From the NCBI GenBank assembly GCA_021397835.1, contig JAJFZO010000433.1, positions 434,001 to 498,000 of the forward strand: 64,000 nt of DNA. The letters run 5' to 3'. Position 1 is the stretch's first letter, and each line of letters begins with the position of its first letter. Source of the stretch: Moringa oleifera. Its lineage: Eukaryota; Streptophyta; Magnoliopsida; Brassicales; Moringaceae. The notes beneath the pieces are model-generated. The model made no database searches and had not been told where the DNA came from. It saw only the letters and a program-made list of their open reading frames with translations. Made by a program: the position numbers and the translations under genes. This document shows, one piece after another, positions 47,306 to 60,200 of this stretch.

Positions 47306-50300
47306 TTCAGCTGTAAGTTGTGAAAACGGGAAGGCCACATGTGGCGCTGGCAACGGCTGCTGTCCCCTTTGGTTTTGGTGATGACTTTTCTCTACAAGAT
47401 AGCTGCTCCTTTTGTTTTTTTTGTCTCTGCATGTCTCACATTTATTATCTTTTAATATTTACAAAATTATCTATCTCCCTATAACTAAATTAAAATACAA
47501 ATTTATTTTTATGTCAAATTATAATTTATAAAGAATTATATATAATTAATTTATTTAATATAAGAAAGAGTACTAATAAGAAAGATGGCGGTGACTTGCT
47601 CACGAAGATAATAGAAATTAGTAGCGAGGAAAAAAGGAATCAGGTCAACCAATGTCTAATTTAAATAATAAATTATGGATTAAGTGCGTGTTTAGTGTTT
47701 TGCATTGCAAGACACCCACGGCGGTTGCCTGCTGCTTTGTCATATATGTTTGTTGTAGATTTTTATTAATAAAAATTTTAAAACTTCACAATATTCAAAT
47801 AACATAATATCCAAACATAAGAAATGAAAAGTTAAAGACCAAATTAAAAAAAAAAAACTTGAATTTTATCCTCATTTTAATTTAAACATCTAAATTTCAA
47901 TTAATTTAATTTTATATTTAAAATTTAGGTGTTCGTGTTTTAAAAAATTAATAATAGTTTCAGTATTAAAATATTAAAAAAAATTTTATAAAATTTTTAA
48001 TAACTTTTATAAATCTATTTTTTACATTTAAGTAATTTTTTATTTCTAAATTATTTATAATACATTTTTAAAAATTTTGATAATAAAAAATTTTAAAAAA
48101 TATATTTTAAATATTATTTTTTTTTTGGTGATAGTAACTTAATATCCTTTTAAATATGTAAAAGTTTTTAAATCAAAATCCATTTGATAAGATCTTTGAT
48201 TTAAATATATTAAAATTTAAAATTTTAAAAAATATTTAAATTAAATTAAAACATTAAATATAAAATTAAATGCATTAAAATTTAGGTAATAAAATCAAAT
48301 TTTGGATAAAATTAACTGTTTATATTTATTTAAATTAAATTATACATCATAAAAATATTTAAAAAACATAACAGTAATTATTTAAAAAATGAAGAGACAT
48401 TGATAGCCCGGAGACTTAATGTATCATAACAAGAAAACAAGAAAAGAGAGAACATGAAATAGCGTGTCTTTGTTATCGTGTCTAACAAGGCTTAATAATA
48501 ATTTTAAATGAAAAAAAATTTAAAAGTGTTGGCTTCCACTTAGTAAGGTGTAAGGTGCAAAGGTGGGGGCTAATGGAATTTTGTTTTTATTGTTAGCAAT
48601 GATTAGTGGGCTTACGCAAACAAATACACAAAAAACGACACCGCAACCGACCCCCCCCCCCCTGCATGTGCTTCTTTTCATTTCCTACTTTCTCATCCCT
48701 CTCCTCTGTTACTAAACTAATTTTGTTTAATTTTTTATTTAAAATATTTTAATAATTTATTGCCTTAAAAAAATTAAAATCTTCCTGTGTTAAACTTTTG
48801 AAGAAATGAAGATATAATGATAATTTAATAAAATCAAAAATTAATTTTCATTCATAAAATTAAAAAGATTAGAACTAAATCGACTCTATGAGGTGCAAAG
48901 AAAAGGAGAGGAGGTGCTATTATGTTATATGTCAAGGTGGAAAGAAAAAGAAGATCTTGAGAAGATCAGATGAGTACCCATTACCAAGAACATGCCAGAG
49001 AACTTGCCTCCTCCTCAGAGACAACCCCTTCAACCTCATCAAACACACAATCCCTCCCAACATTTTCAATTATCAAACCAAACCAAACCAACCCAACCCA
49101 AGTCACCACTCCAACACAATTAAATATTTCCTTCTCCCTCAGACATTGTCTCCCAGAAAGCTACGTGCCAACAGTTTTGGCCTCTACTTTTGCTTTAATC
49201 TAAAGTTTTCATCTCCCTCTGTAACTCTTTCTCCCCTGTTTCTTCTTCAATATTTAAGTTTATCCAGGACAGGATCTTCATTTCACTCCGACCATGTAAT
49301 GTTAAAGATTTCCATGTCCTTCAGAAATCAAATTCTTTAAGTTATCTCAGACAGAAAATAAATTTTCACTATCAGCATATCATGTTCAAATAATTCTAAC
49401 AAGGGTATGTACTTCCACTTCTCTTCCATCCATAGATTCTCTGCTCTGCAATCCAGATTGCTCTGATAGGGTAAGCAACATGAGGGACTAGTAGTTGAAC
49501 ATGTCATAAAGTTATCTCAGTCAGAAAATTGGATTCTACTAAGCTTATAATAATGCAGGATTTGATGAAAACTTGTGACCACCCACTAATCCTGTTTGAT
49601 TGACCAAATAATGATCCATTGAATTCTCCACCGATATTCCTCCTTATCCTTTCTCCCTAACTACTTCCTATCGAGAACCCAAATAGCTTTTGTTTTTGTT
49701 TTGGTTTTTCTTTGTTTTTTTCTCTCTCCACCAATCAAAATCTTTCTTGCAAAAGCTTTGATTAAAACCCAATAACCAAACGATTAATAAAACCTCATGG
49801 TTATATAAGACAAAAGAAAGTTTTGTTAACTTTTGGTGCTTAGGTCACTAACATGGGTATTCCCATAAAAAAATCACATGCTTGCAGTTCACTTTTAGTC
49901 GCGTGACTTTCTCGGTGGATGCTTGAATTTGAATACCTAATTCATCTACTTGTTTCATTGGTGACATCCTTGCCTTGCAAGCAGATAACAGTTCTCTCAG
50001 CTAATTTTCATCAATCTTTTGTTTTCTGTAATAAGGCCGAACGATTTGTCTTCCCTCCCAAGTCACAAATTTGGCTACCTAGTCTGCGATATCTACACTA
50101 AATGTTAATAAAAAGCTACTTCAATACTAAACTAAAACAAATATTTAGACTACAAGGCTGTGGTAAGATAAACATGATATTTGGTAGAAGAAACGCGTTT
50201 TATAAGCTGTCAACCTTCACTATAATAATTTGTTTTGAATGCTTTAAGTAAACAAATGCAATGTAGTCACACGATTCGTTTAAAGCTTCCTAAACACTGG

Positions 50301-51235
50301 TTTTATCTAATAATCTATTCTTTGCTAGGCATGAAGGGTGCTAATATGTTCTCCGCCTCAACAATCAGATGATTTCAATAATTGATTATACCCTAATCAT
50401 CTATCTATTAAAGACGAGCATGCACGAGTGCATATCTTGGTCAGCAATCCATCTATTGCTTATTCCAAACACTACAATCATAATGATGATGATAATAAAC
50501 AAAACAATGTAAAGCAGTAAGGGTCGGCACCCGGAAGACGGCAGTTAACCAAAAGAAAGAACCATAGAAATGGTTACTTTAAGTTTTAACACCTTGATGA
50601 CAGCAAAAAAAGTAGTGCATGGGCCTAGACACAGAAGAAGGTAAGCATTGCAGACTCAAATGAACAACTAAAATCATCTAATAATTCCTAAATTTTAGTC
50701 TTTCTGCGCAAAATTCAAGAATCAACCCTGATATAAAAACTGCTGGATCCTCAGTTTTAGTGTTTGGCCTACTGAATTAAGGTCTAACTAAAGCTTATTC
50801 CCACAGCATGGGCAGTATAATCAATCTTTTTAATTATTTTTGGATCTTGATTGAAGGGCCTTTTCTTTCCATTCAAGCAAACAAATACTTTATAAATTCG
50901 GTGAAAGGAAGATATAATTTATGTGATTATACTCCAAAAGGAAATCTCTAAAAATTAATTACTATTTTTTATTTATATATTATTTCAGTAGGCAGTAATA
51001 CAAATGCAGTCTGATTAACCAATACTACCAAACTAAATACAACAAAAAGGAAAAAACAACCTGCTTATGACAAATTAATTATATGATTCTTTTGTCAGTT
51101 TCTTTTTTCAGGTGCAGTGGGTCGGGATGGATTGATACAAGTGTGATTCATCCAAATCAGGATAATATACTTTCATGATAAATGTGACAAGCAACTATAT
51201 AGGGACCTTACAATGTATTTGGTGGGGTATGGTCA

Positions 51236-54200
51236 TCAGCGGGTAACTGGTAGCTGCATGCTTCCTGTCGAAACCTTGGGCTTGACCCCGTAAGCAAGTT
51301 TGATTTCTGCTGGTTTAGAGTTAGGAACTTCCTCTTGGAAGGGTACATCAAATAGAAGGGACTGGTACAAGCAGACCTCATCTTCTTTACAATAATAAAC
51401 CTACATAGATGAGAGAGTTTGTCATGTGTCCCAGAAGACCTGACCAATTGCAAGCTTAAGCTCAAAACTTATACTGGATTTGGAAGCCTTTCTAGAGTTA
51501 GGGCACCACCGCACCAGCATAAAAAGTGAGAATTTTTGTTTTCCCTTTTGGGTCACATCAATTCCCTTATAATCTAGAGTGAAGTAGAGTGATTAAGAAC
51601 ATAAGTTCCAGCTAACTAATAAGACATTCAACTTAGGAGATCCTAGAAATTATAATATGAGGTTTTGAATTATTCCATATAAATTGGGGTATCAGAAGAC
51701 CTAGAGAAAAACATTTTCTTCAGCTTCACAGGATGAAGCATTCTACTCAGTTGTATAAACTTATAGCTCATGAAAGCTTCAAACCAATGACAAGATTGGC
51801 ATAGCAAAATCCATCATGTTCACCAAGAAGCCAATAGATAAAATGACTGGCCTGGTTCTTGCAGGATGTGATAGGAAACCAGGAAGTGAGATTTCAGTAC
51901 CAACTATCAGTTCATTTGATTGATTCTTGCAGGGTGTGACAGGAAACATGAAGTGAGATTTGGGCACCAACAGTGGACTGAGTTGAAACCTTTAAAGAGA
52001 ACTTGCTATGATCATGAGCTTAGGTTTGTTTCCAACCAGTGGACTTGCCTACTCTAACAAGAAAGGACAAAACTGGTGCTTGACTAACCCTACTTCAGCT
52101 GCAGGCTTTACACTCATAACTGTGACACAACTAGGTCATATTAATAAAACTGTTCAAGGTTTACAAACTCGAGTCACAAGCTATTCCATTGTCAACAGCA
52201 GCTACAGGGAGAAGCAGTCACAAAGGTATGCAGTGGCCAAAAGAACTTTTAGCACCCACACTAGCATTAAAAGGTGCACGATTTTGTATTAGCAAACAAG
52301 CATATGCTTTGCTTTTGCAGAAATTATTCATTTTTTATATTGTCCACTTGTTTCCTATCTCTCTAATCCATATAATCCAAAATGAAGCGTACCTTGCAAC
52401 GGATACTCCCTACTGCAGCAGCAGGGGAAGATCTCCGAAAATGAAGAACTGCTGATCCTTCCGGACTTAGATTTCCATCTAAGGGATCAATAAATACTGC
52501 ATTTTCGGGCTCAACGTTGACACTGAATTTGCTGCGTGCTTCCTGTACATAGAAATTTTTGGTAAAATATTGTGAAAGAGATGCATATTGTGAACAACCC
52601 ACAAAAAATATACTCCTGTGAATTGATCATGGCTGTAGAAGATTAAATAAAGGAATATTGGTGGAAATCTTGAGCAGTTTTATGTGCCACTGGTTTGACT
52701 GTTTGTGATCGAACAAAAGAAGAACAAGATATATCATAGTTTCAAATTGACATAAGAAAAGAAAGTGAAATTCTTTCACAAATGAAGTGTTATTCTGTGT
52801 AGCGTACGGTGTCTTGTGCCAAGTGAAAGGGCTTGTCCAAACCATGAGATATGCATGTGCAGTTTTTACAGTCAGAGAGAGAAGAGAGACCTTCGAAAAA
52901 TGGTATTCCTCAGGTAATGATATTTCCAGATATAGTCTGCCCTCACTAGATGAACTGCCATTAACACTTATTGTCTGTGTATCGGCTGATGACCGTCTCC
53001 TGAGACGTTTCAAAGATCTGGACTTTGGTGCAGGAGGCTGGACTCCTTTCAGCTCTAACGTAAGAAGTTCAACTTCTTCCTTGTTAACATCTAGATATCT
53101 GATAACACTGTTGTTTGTATCAGCGATGAAAAGTCTTCCTGCAGATTAACATGAGAGACCTTAAATGATAGTAAGCATAGCCACAAAGGTTGTAACTCAA
53201 CTATGACTTCCACTGAAATAGCATAAGAAAGTTCATATCATAAGCCATGAAGTCCAATTCTGAGTTGCAATGGAGCATTAACCAAATTCATCACAGATCA
53301 ACTCTGACAATGGAAATAACTATTCCAATCAAACCCTTTGAAAAGTTTGGCATTCTATCTACACATGGTTTGAGCAAAGAAGATGGCTAGATAAATTAGG
53401 TATAAGCTTATAATGTAAAAAGATTTTAACTTTAGAACCATGAAAATGAAAGAATCTGTTGATCTTGCAAGTCACGATCACCACATCCACTTCTTATTAG
53501 CACCAAAACAACAATGAATAAGTGATGACATCCTTACAGTACAAGTTGGGGGATTTAAAATGCCAATGCATTCCTCTTTTCTCTATGAGGAAGCAAAATA
53601 ATAAATAACAAATTACCAAGTTTTTATCCATTGTCAGGACAAGGAATGTCACACTCTTCATGTAAGCAATATTGACAGGCCTACCTTAGCAAGCAGGGAT
53701 TATTAAATCAACCATTGCACGGAAGTCTTGGAAATTTCATCATTGCATCCTAGTATTAGGGGTGAGCATTCGGTTATTATGGTTAATTCGGTTTGAAAAT
53801 TTGAAAAACCGAATTAACCGAATTTTTTTTATTAAAAAACCGAAACCGACCAAATACAGAAGAATATAGAAAAATAACCGATTAAACCGAACCAAAATTT
53901 TTTCATCCGGTAACCGAATTAACCGAAAATTTATTTAAATTTAAATTTTATATTTTTTAAAAATAAATTATTATTAATAATAATAATATAATTAATTAAT
54001 TATTAAATTAAAATCGGTTTTTCGATCGGTTTTGATTTTAAAAAAAATTAACTGAAAACCGACCGAAAAAACAGAAAAAAATCGATTTATAAACCGATTT
54101 AAAATAAAAAACTTTAAAAACTGAACCGAATTAACCGAAATCAATTCGGTTTATCGGTTTTTTCGGTTTTAACCGAATTATGCTCACCCCTACCTACTAT

Positions 54201-57200
54201 CATAGATAAGAAAAACTTTAAAAACTGAACCGAATTAACCGAAATCAATTCGGTTTATCGGTTTTTTCGGTTTTAACCGAATTATGCTCACCCCTACCTA
54301 GTATCATAGATAAGACTTGTGCAGATCATAACTAGAAAAGATAATACCATTTTCTGCTTCAATGATTCCCGCCGGCTCTGAAAGCTACAAAAATATGGTA
54401 GATGCCTCAGAAGTGATTCAACATATAAAAGCTGGAAAACAATCATGTAGCCTTACAATGGCAGGTAATGTATTCAAGAGTTTGGTTAGGTAGAAAAAGT
54501 CAATTCACCATGAAACAATTTTCTTTGTTATCAACCTCTAGCTGAAAAGTAAAAAATTTTCAGAACTGTCTGTTTTCATTTTCACAGTAACTGATTTGAA
54601 TAGGAATTCATGAAATATAATCGTAAGTTATTAAACAATATGAGAGGTTGTCTCGGATTAGAAATCAGTTCAATCTAAACCATCCAAACTACCAAATACC
54701 ACAATGATCTAATAAAAGGGAATGCTTTTATGGTTGGGGAATCTGGTTTCTCATTTGTAGGAAGAAAGAAAATGATAATACACACTGATATCTATTAGCA
54801 ATTAGAATAGGAATAAATTATCTTTCAAGTCCAACCTGAGCTGTCAGGGCTGCTCCATCCTTGAAACCAGCTTTGCCCGTCCCTGCTACTGTACTAACTG
54901 TCTTACTGGCTGGATCTAGCTTCTTGATCTGTATTTTTTTTTTTTTTTTTTTGGGTGGGGGGGATGGGTGGGAGGCAAGTGTAAATCTCAATCAGGTTAG
55001 AATTCAGTCCTTTGAACAACATTTTATAAGGCTTAACAGCTGTGATATATGACATGTCAAAGTCCAAGACTAATATATTCAGTAGAGCAAATTATAAATA
55101 GCTTTGGCTATATTTTGGTATCGGTTTTGCGAAGAGAAATATAATTAGGGAACATCATGCCACAATAAATTGGCTGTTCAAGCATGTCTCTGTATATAGA
55201 ACTTCTAAATCTAGTTGGAAGGTTAAAATTCTACAACTATTCCAATGGGCACAAATGTGTATGTGTTAGTGATTATCTGTCAATAATTCTCAAAGTAACT
55301 TCTGTCATTATCTAATTACCTTGTGATTATAGCTATCAGCTATATAGATTTGGCCATCCTTTGTGCAGAAGACCCCTAATGGGTGCTGAAGAAGTACTTC
55401 AGATCCTACACCATCATGGTCCCCAAACTGAAAAGGTCAAAAACCTGTATCATGAAACTGCAGCATCTGTTTGCAATGAAAACCAATTTCTTTAAAATAA
55501 AACTACATTACCTTAAATAAATTTTCAGCAAAAAATGGGTCACCACCAACTAGCAATCTTGATCCTCCCGTTTTAAGATCAAGTGCTCGAATGGAGCTAC
55601 TCTCACTATCAGCGATATAGATCTCTGTCAAATCTATAACATCCAACAGAACTTCCTTGTGAAGGTTGGCAGTCTATCAATAATGGTTGAGGTCACGAAA
55701 GCAGTTAAACTAAAGCAAATTACCAGGACTTAGTGAAGTTCCAGAAGGTTGGGCAAACGATGTGCTCGTAGAGCTACCTCAATGAAAGAAAAAATGAACA
55801 TCAAACTTCTAGGAGTACATAAAGAGAAACCAATGTGCACCACAAATTAACCTATGTATTACCTTGATCCATTCAAGTTTCTTTCATAACCATCACCACT
55901 GAAAGCTCCAGTAACTCCATCTAGTGTGTTGTGTTCCCAGATCTGGTGTTGGCCAGCCATTGCAATGTAAACCTTCTCGTTGACTGGGTCATAGCAGACA
56001 TCCCATGGAGAGTTGAGGAGCTGAAAGCAAAATAACAGAGTTATAAATCCAGGAAATCTTGATATACAGTTACAGTATTTTAGATATCTACCAGAGAGAA
56101 ATTTCATAGCTCTTAGGGAAGCAATATGACAAACAATATCAATGCACCCAACTCAATGAAGCACATCTGTATAGCATGACCATATATGATGTGATAATGA
56201 ATTCCATGAAATCTTGGATTATAAAGGTAATGCAATCTTGCCTGAGAGTTTCCTTTTCCTCCTCCTTTGTAGTCGGATCCTTTTGTTCCGTTTCCTGCAA
56301 GTGTTCGAACTGTCTCATTAACAAAATCGATCTCCCTACAATGGTAGAAGTGGATAGTTAGAAACCCATCTTTTGAAGGTCAGAAAGATAATTCTATAAA
56401 TGTACAATTCAATCCTCTAATTGTTATGTCTAAGGAAGGTACTGAGAGGAAGAAAAGAAGAAACAGACATCTGTTTCAGCCACTATAACCACTAAAAGGA
56501 GACATCTTGAGGAGGTAAAGCGATTTAAAGATAAGTCACCACTTACCTCAATGCATGGTTTTCGGTATCTGCAACATACAAGAGATTTTTCTTTGCATTG
56601 TAAGCCAGCCCCTAGATAGGACAGATAACCAATTCAGATAGTGGACATATGTATAGCATAAAATAAATGAAGCACGAGATACAAAAAGGTTGGGAATGCA
56701 TGCATGCATTCAAAAATGTAGAAGATGCTTGTAATAGAGATATATCAAGTAACATAATCAAAATAAGAGCTATGGCATATATCAGGAGATTTTAATTTAA
56801 GATTTACCTGGGGACGATTGAAGGCGGCATTATCAAAGGAACCATCAAGTAAACCCTCCTCTCCTGTGCTACCAATTTGAGTAATAAAATTCCCATCTAG
56901 ATCAGTTACAACCTGAACTTCAAATGCAAGATGGTTAAACTCTAATTCAGATATGTCACAGCAAGCTCCCATATGCACAATATGATTATGAGAAAGAAAC
57001 ATAAAACAAGCATGTATTGTTCATGTTAAGTTTATAGTTGATAAAAGCTGATAATGGTATTAAACACCTCTACAAGAATGCCCATGTGTCAGGTGCATTT
57101 ATCATATTCCAAGAAGTTCTTTGAATAGTTAAAATGAGCACTGCAGGGGCACCTTTATGGTTCTAGAAATTTTATGCAACTGAAAGTCTGATATTATCAA

Positions 57201-60200
57201 AAGTAGGTACAATTCTACCTCTAAGGTTTCAATGTATGTCTTTGTATGCATATAAAGGGCATTAAGGGTCATGTTGTGGTGCTATTCTGGAAACCTACAA
57301 TATGAAATACATACATGTAGATGTTGACTGACTGGTGATTTCACAGAGAGAGAGAGAGAGAGAGATACAATGCGATTATGGTTACTATCTGAAATGAATA
57401 GCCGCTTGTTAAGGATATCAATTGCCAGCTTTCCAGGGAACTTCAAAGGTGAAGTCAATAAGCGAGGATCATTATCTTTCTCCAAATTCAGTGGAATCGG
57501 TGTGTTGTCTAAAATCTTCTTCTGACCATAGAAAAGAAGAGCTGCCTCCACTAAATCATCAAGATCCTTAAAAGAAAATAAGAAAACGATTTTAATATTT
57601 ACCATATGGCTTGTAATTTCAGTTAGTGCTGCAATAATCAAACTTATAAATTTTAAGTGGCAGTAGCACTACCAGAAATGAGAAACACAATTGTCAAAGG
57701 ATGTTAGTTCAAGTTGTGAGCAAGAAGAACCAAAATTCATGTAATAGAAATGTATTGATGTGGTCAAGAAAGTTTAGTAAGTATGCAGGTGTCCTCAAAA
57801 TACATGGATTGCCCCACATTCCATTTACTATAAGATGAAATGTAACTTCATAACTTGCCTGGGTCCTATTATAGATGATAACCTTTGACATGCTTGTGGT
57901 CAAAACTCAAATTGATGAAATGATAAATGTGGCTTCCTTGCTTAATAATTTTGATTTAAATATGGGTCTCTTTACTGGCCCAGTTGAGCTGATTAATTCA
58001 TTCTTCAAATTTTGTACAAATCCCAGAGAACCATTTAGTTTGGGATTACCAAATGCATCCTCAACCAGAAGGCTAGCCATCATATCATCAGGTTATGTGA
58101 GAATCTATATACCAATAGTAAACATGCACTTATGCTGAAAACTAGGTTTTAGAAAAGACTAAAAAATTTATCAATAAATGAATCATGTTTTCTCATGGAG
58201 CTTATGCTGTTATAATGCACTTTTACATCTTTGGAGAAACAATTTCAATCCAAGAAACCAATTCCTTGTCGTCACTCAAGTTTGCACCTTTACATCTCTT
58301 TCAACTCGTACCTTTGGCTTCTCATAGGCTTTATACTTTCAAGCAAACCAACAATTAAAATCATATATGGTATTACTTGTTGACCACAAAGCATTAAGGC
58401 ATTAAAAGGAAAATACCACAGCTGAATTTTAACATACAGAGAGCAAAGATAAACAGAGAACATCAATACCTTTTTGTGGCCTTCACCTGATATTTGTGCA
58501 AGGAGCTTGCCATTGGGCCCAATGATGGCAAATGTTGGCCATGAATTGATGCCTAGCTCCCGCCATAAGTACATATCTCCATCATTGACAACCTAAATTA
58601 ATAAGTAACTCCTTGAATATATCTAATTTTCAGGTTTTTAGTGAGAGAGAGATAAAAAGATGTCAGACAAGCAAGTGAAGAATACTAAAGCAACCAGTTA
58701 TGGTTTTACAATAGAAATTTTCTGACTTGAATATGTTCTTACAATAATAATGTCTGAAATACCATCAATCATGTGGCACCAAAAAACACTTAAAAAATGT
58801 CCATGCAGGAACTCTTGGGTATAAGTGTAGATACAGTCTCATCAAGCACAAAGTGTATCATACATTACTAACAATAACAGTCTTCTTCCAAGTGAAAAAA
58901 ATGTGCTTTCACAAAAATAGGCCAGATGCCTTTGAATTACTTCTGCATCTATTGAGCTCAAGGTATTCAACCATGGGGAAGTACCTAAAAGATGTGCATA
59001 TTCTTTTATCTCAACAATCATATCTATTATAAATTCAATGAGGATAGTATAAACCACAAAAAAAGAACTGGAATATTAACAAAATCAACTTTCAATCATG
59101 CAATGGAATGCTTGTTACTCTATCAATTGAGGAATCAACTTGAGAAATGCCAATGATATGCTTGTTAAATCTATCAGTTGGGGAATCCACTTCAGAAATG
59201 TATTAGTCTACCCTGGCACCGACATGATTGAAACACCATGTCTACATAGCACATGCAAGCAAGAGAAACCTCTTACAGATATGTGCAGAATGCAGTAAAT
59301 GCCTCTGAGCTATGAACAGACAATTGAAGATTGTGAAATAACAGACACTCAACATCAGTCATTCGACAAATCTTCCACAATCTTACTGGTAGATACTTTG
59401 TATAAATGAGTGATGATATTTTCTTTTATCAAATAAAATTTCCTTCTACAACAGCTCAAACACCTTGAGAAAGATGATGATTCTGCTTTAAATCAGATTC
59501 CAAACATTGAACTTACAGGGTGAGTGATGCCATATCGTAAAACTGCATTTCGGATGGCTTCCAAATCCTTCTCGTTATCAAACTTTGCCGAATGTACTCC
59601 CACAACAGTGAACTACAAAATAAGCCATAGAAGACAACCATATGTAGCATCATCAGTCAAATAACTATCATGGCTACCTAAGAATGGTGACAAGAAATCC
59701 TATAAACAAGTGTCATCACTGAAAACTTCAAAAATAACTTACAGAATGTCCACTTTGGAATTCTCCTCATTCCATGAGAAATTTAACAGAAATATGTTAA
59801 TATCTAGATCAAAAGAAGAGGATTTACCGGCATATCTTTGTATTTTTTCTCTAAAAACTCCAGATCTGGTAACACGTGCATGCAATTTATGCAACAGTAG
59901 GTCCAAAAATCTAGTACAACCACTTTTCCTCTCAAATCCTGCCCAAGAAGTTGAAACAGTAGACAATATACAGTCATATCAAATATCTCCCGTTAAATTA
60001 AGTGTCTCCAAGAAGTAAGCAGACTTCCTGAAGGCATTGCAAAGTTCCCATTATTTTAACCTGATTATAAGTTAAACAATTTTTTAATTGAAAGCAGTTA
60101 TTAGGTCGAGCTAGACATATGGGTTGCAGTTCATGGTTTTGCTTCAAGTAGCAAGGTTAACAGGAACCAATGGAAGTTTCGTTTCCTGCAAGCTCTTATA

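Larger units (their letters stand above)
46667..51235. other. Intergenic: bHLH promoter to SOQ1 3' flank
   Basis: From 46667 to about 47400 lies the bHLH leader and promoter with CT/GA-rich sequence. The stretch 47440-48400 is AT-rich without coding signal. A run of 12 C occurs at 48651-48662. An open frame at 48888-49340 looks like chance, with low-complexity composition. The rest to 51235 is non-coding; the SOQ1 3' UTR should begin just below 51236. Confidence 0.55.

Noticed and set aside
48888..49340. 150-codon open frame on +
   Set aside because: It has no recognisable motif, a Pro/Asn/Ser-rich composition from simple sequence and no exon-like neighbours.
51776..51980. Possible extra SOQ1 exon in the last intron
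   Set aside because: Exons 52393-52542 and 51236-51400 already join in frame (CRCK-like end to [13 protein letters not shown]) as in the known protein, leaving no gap to fill.
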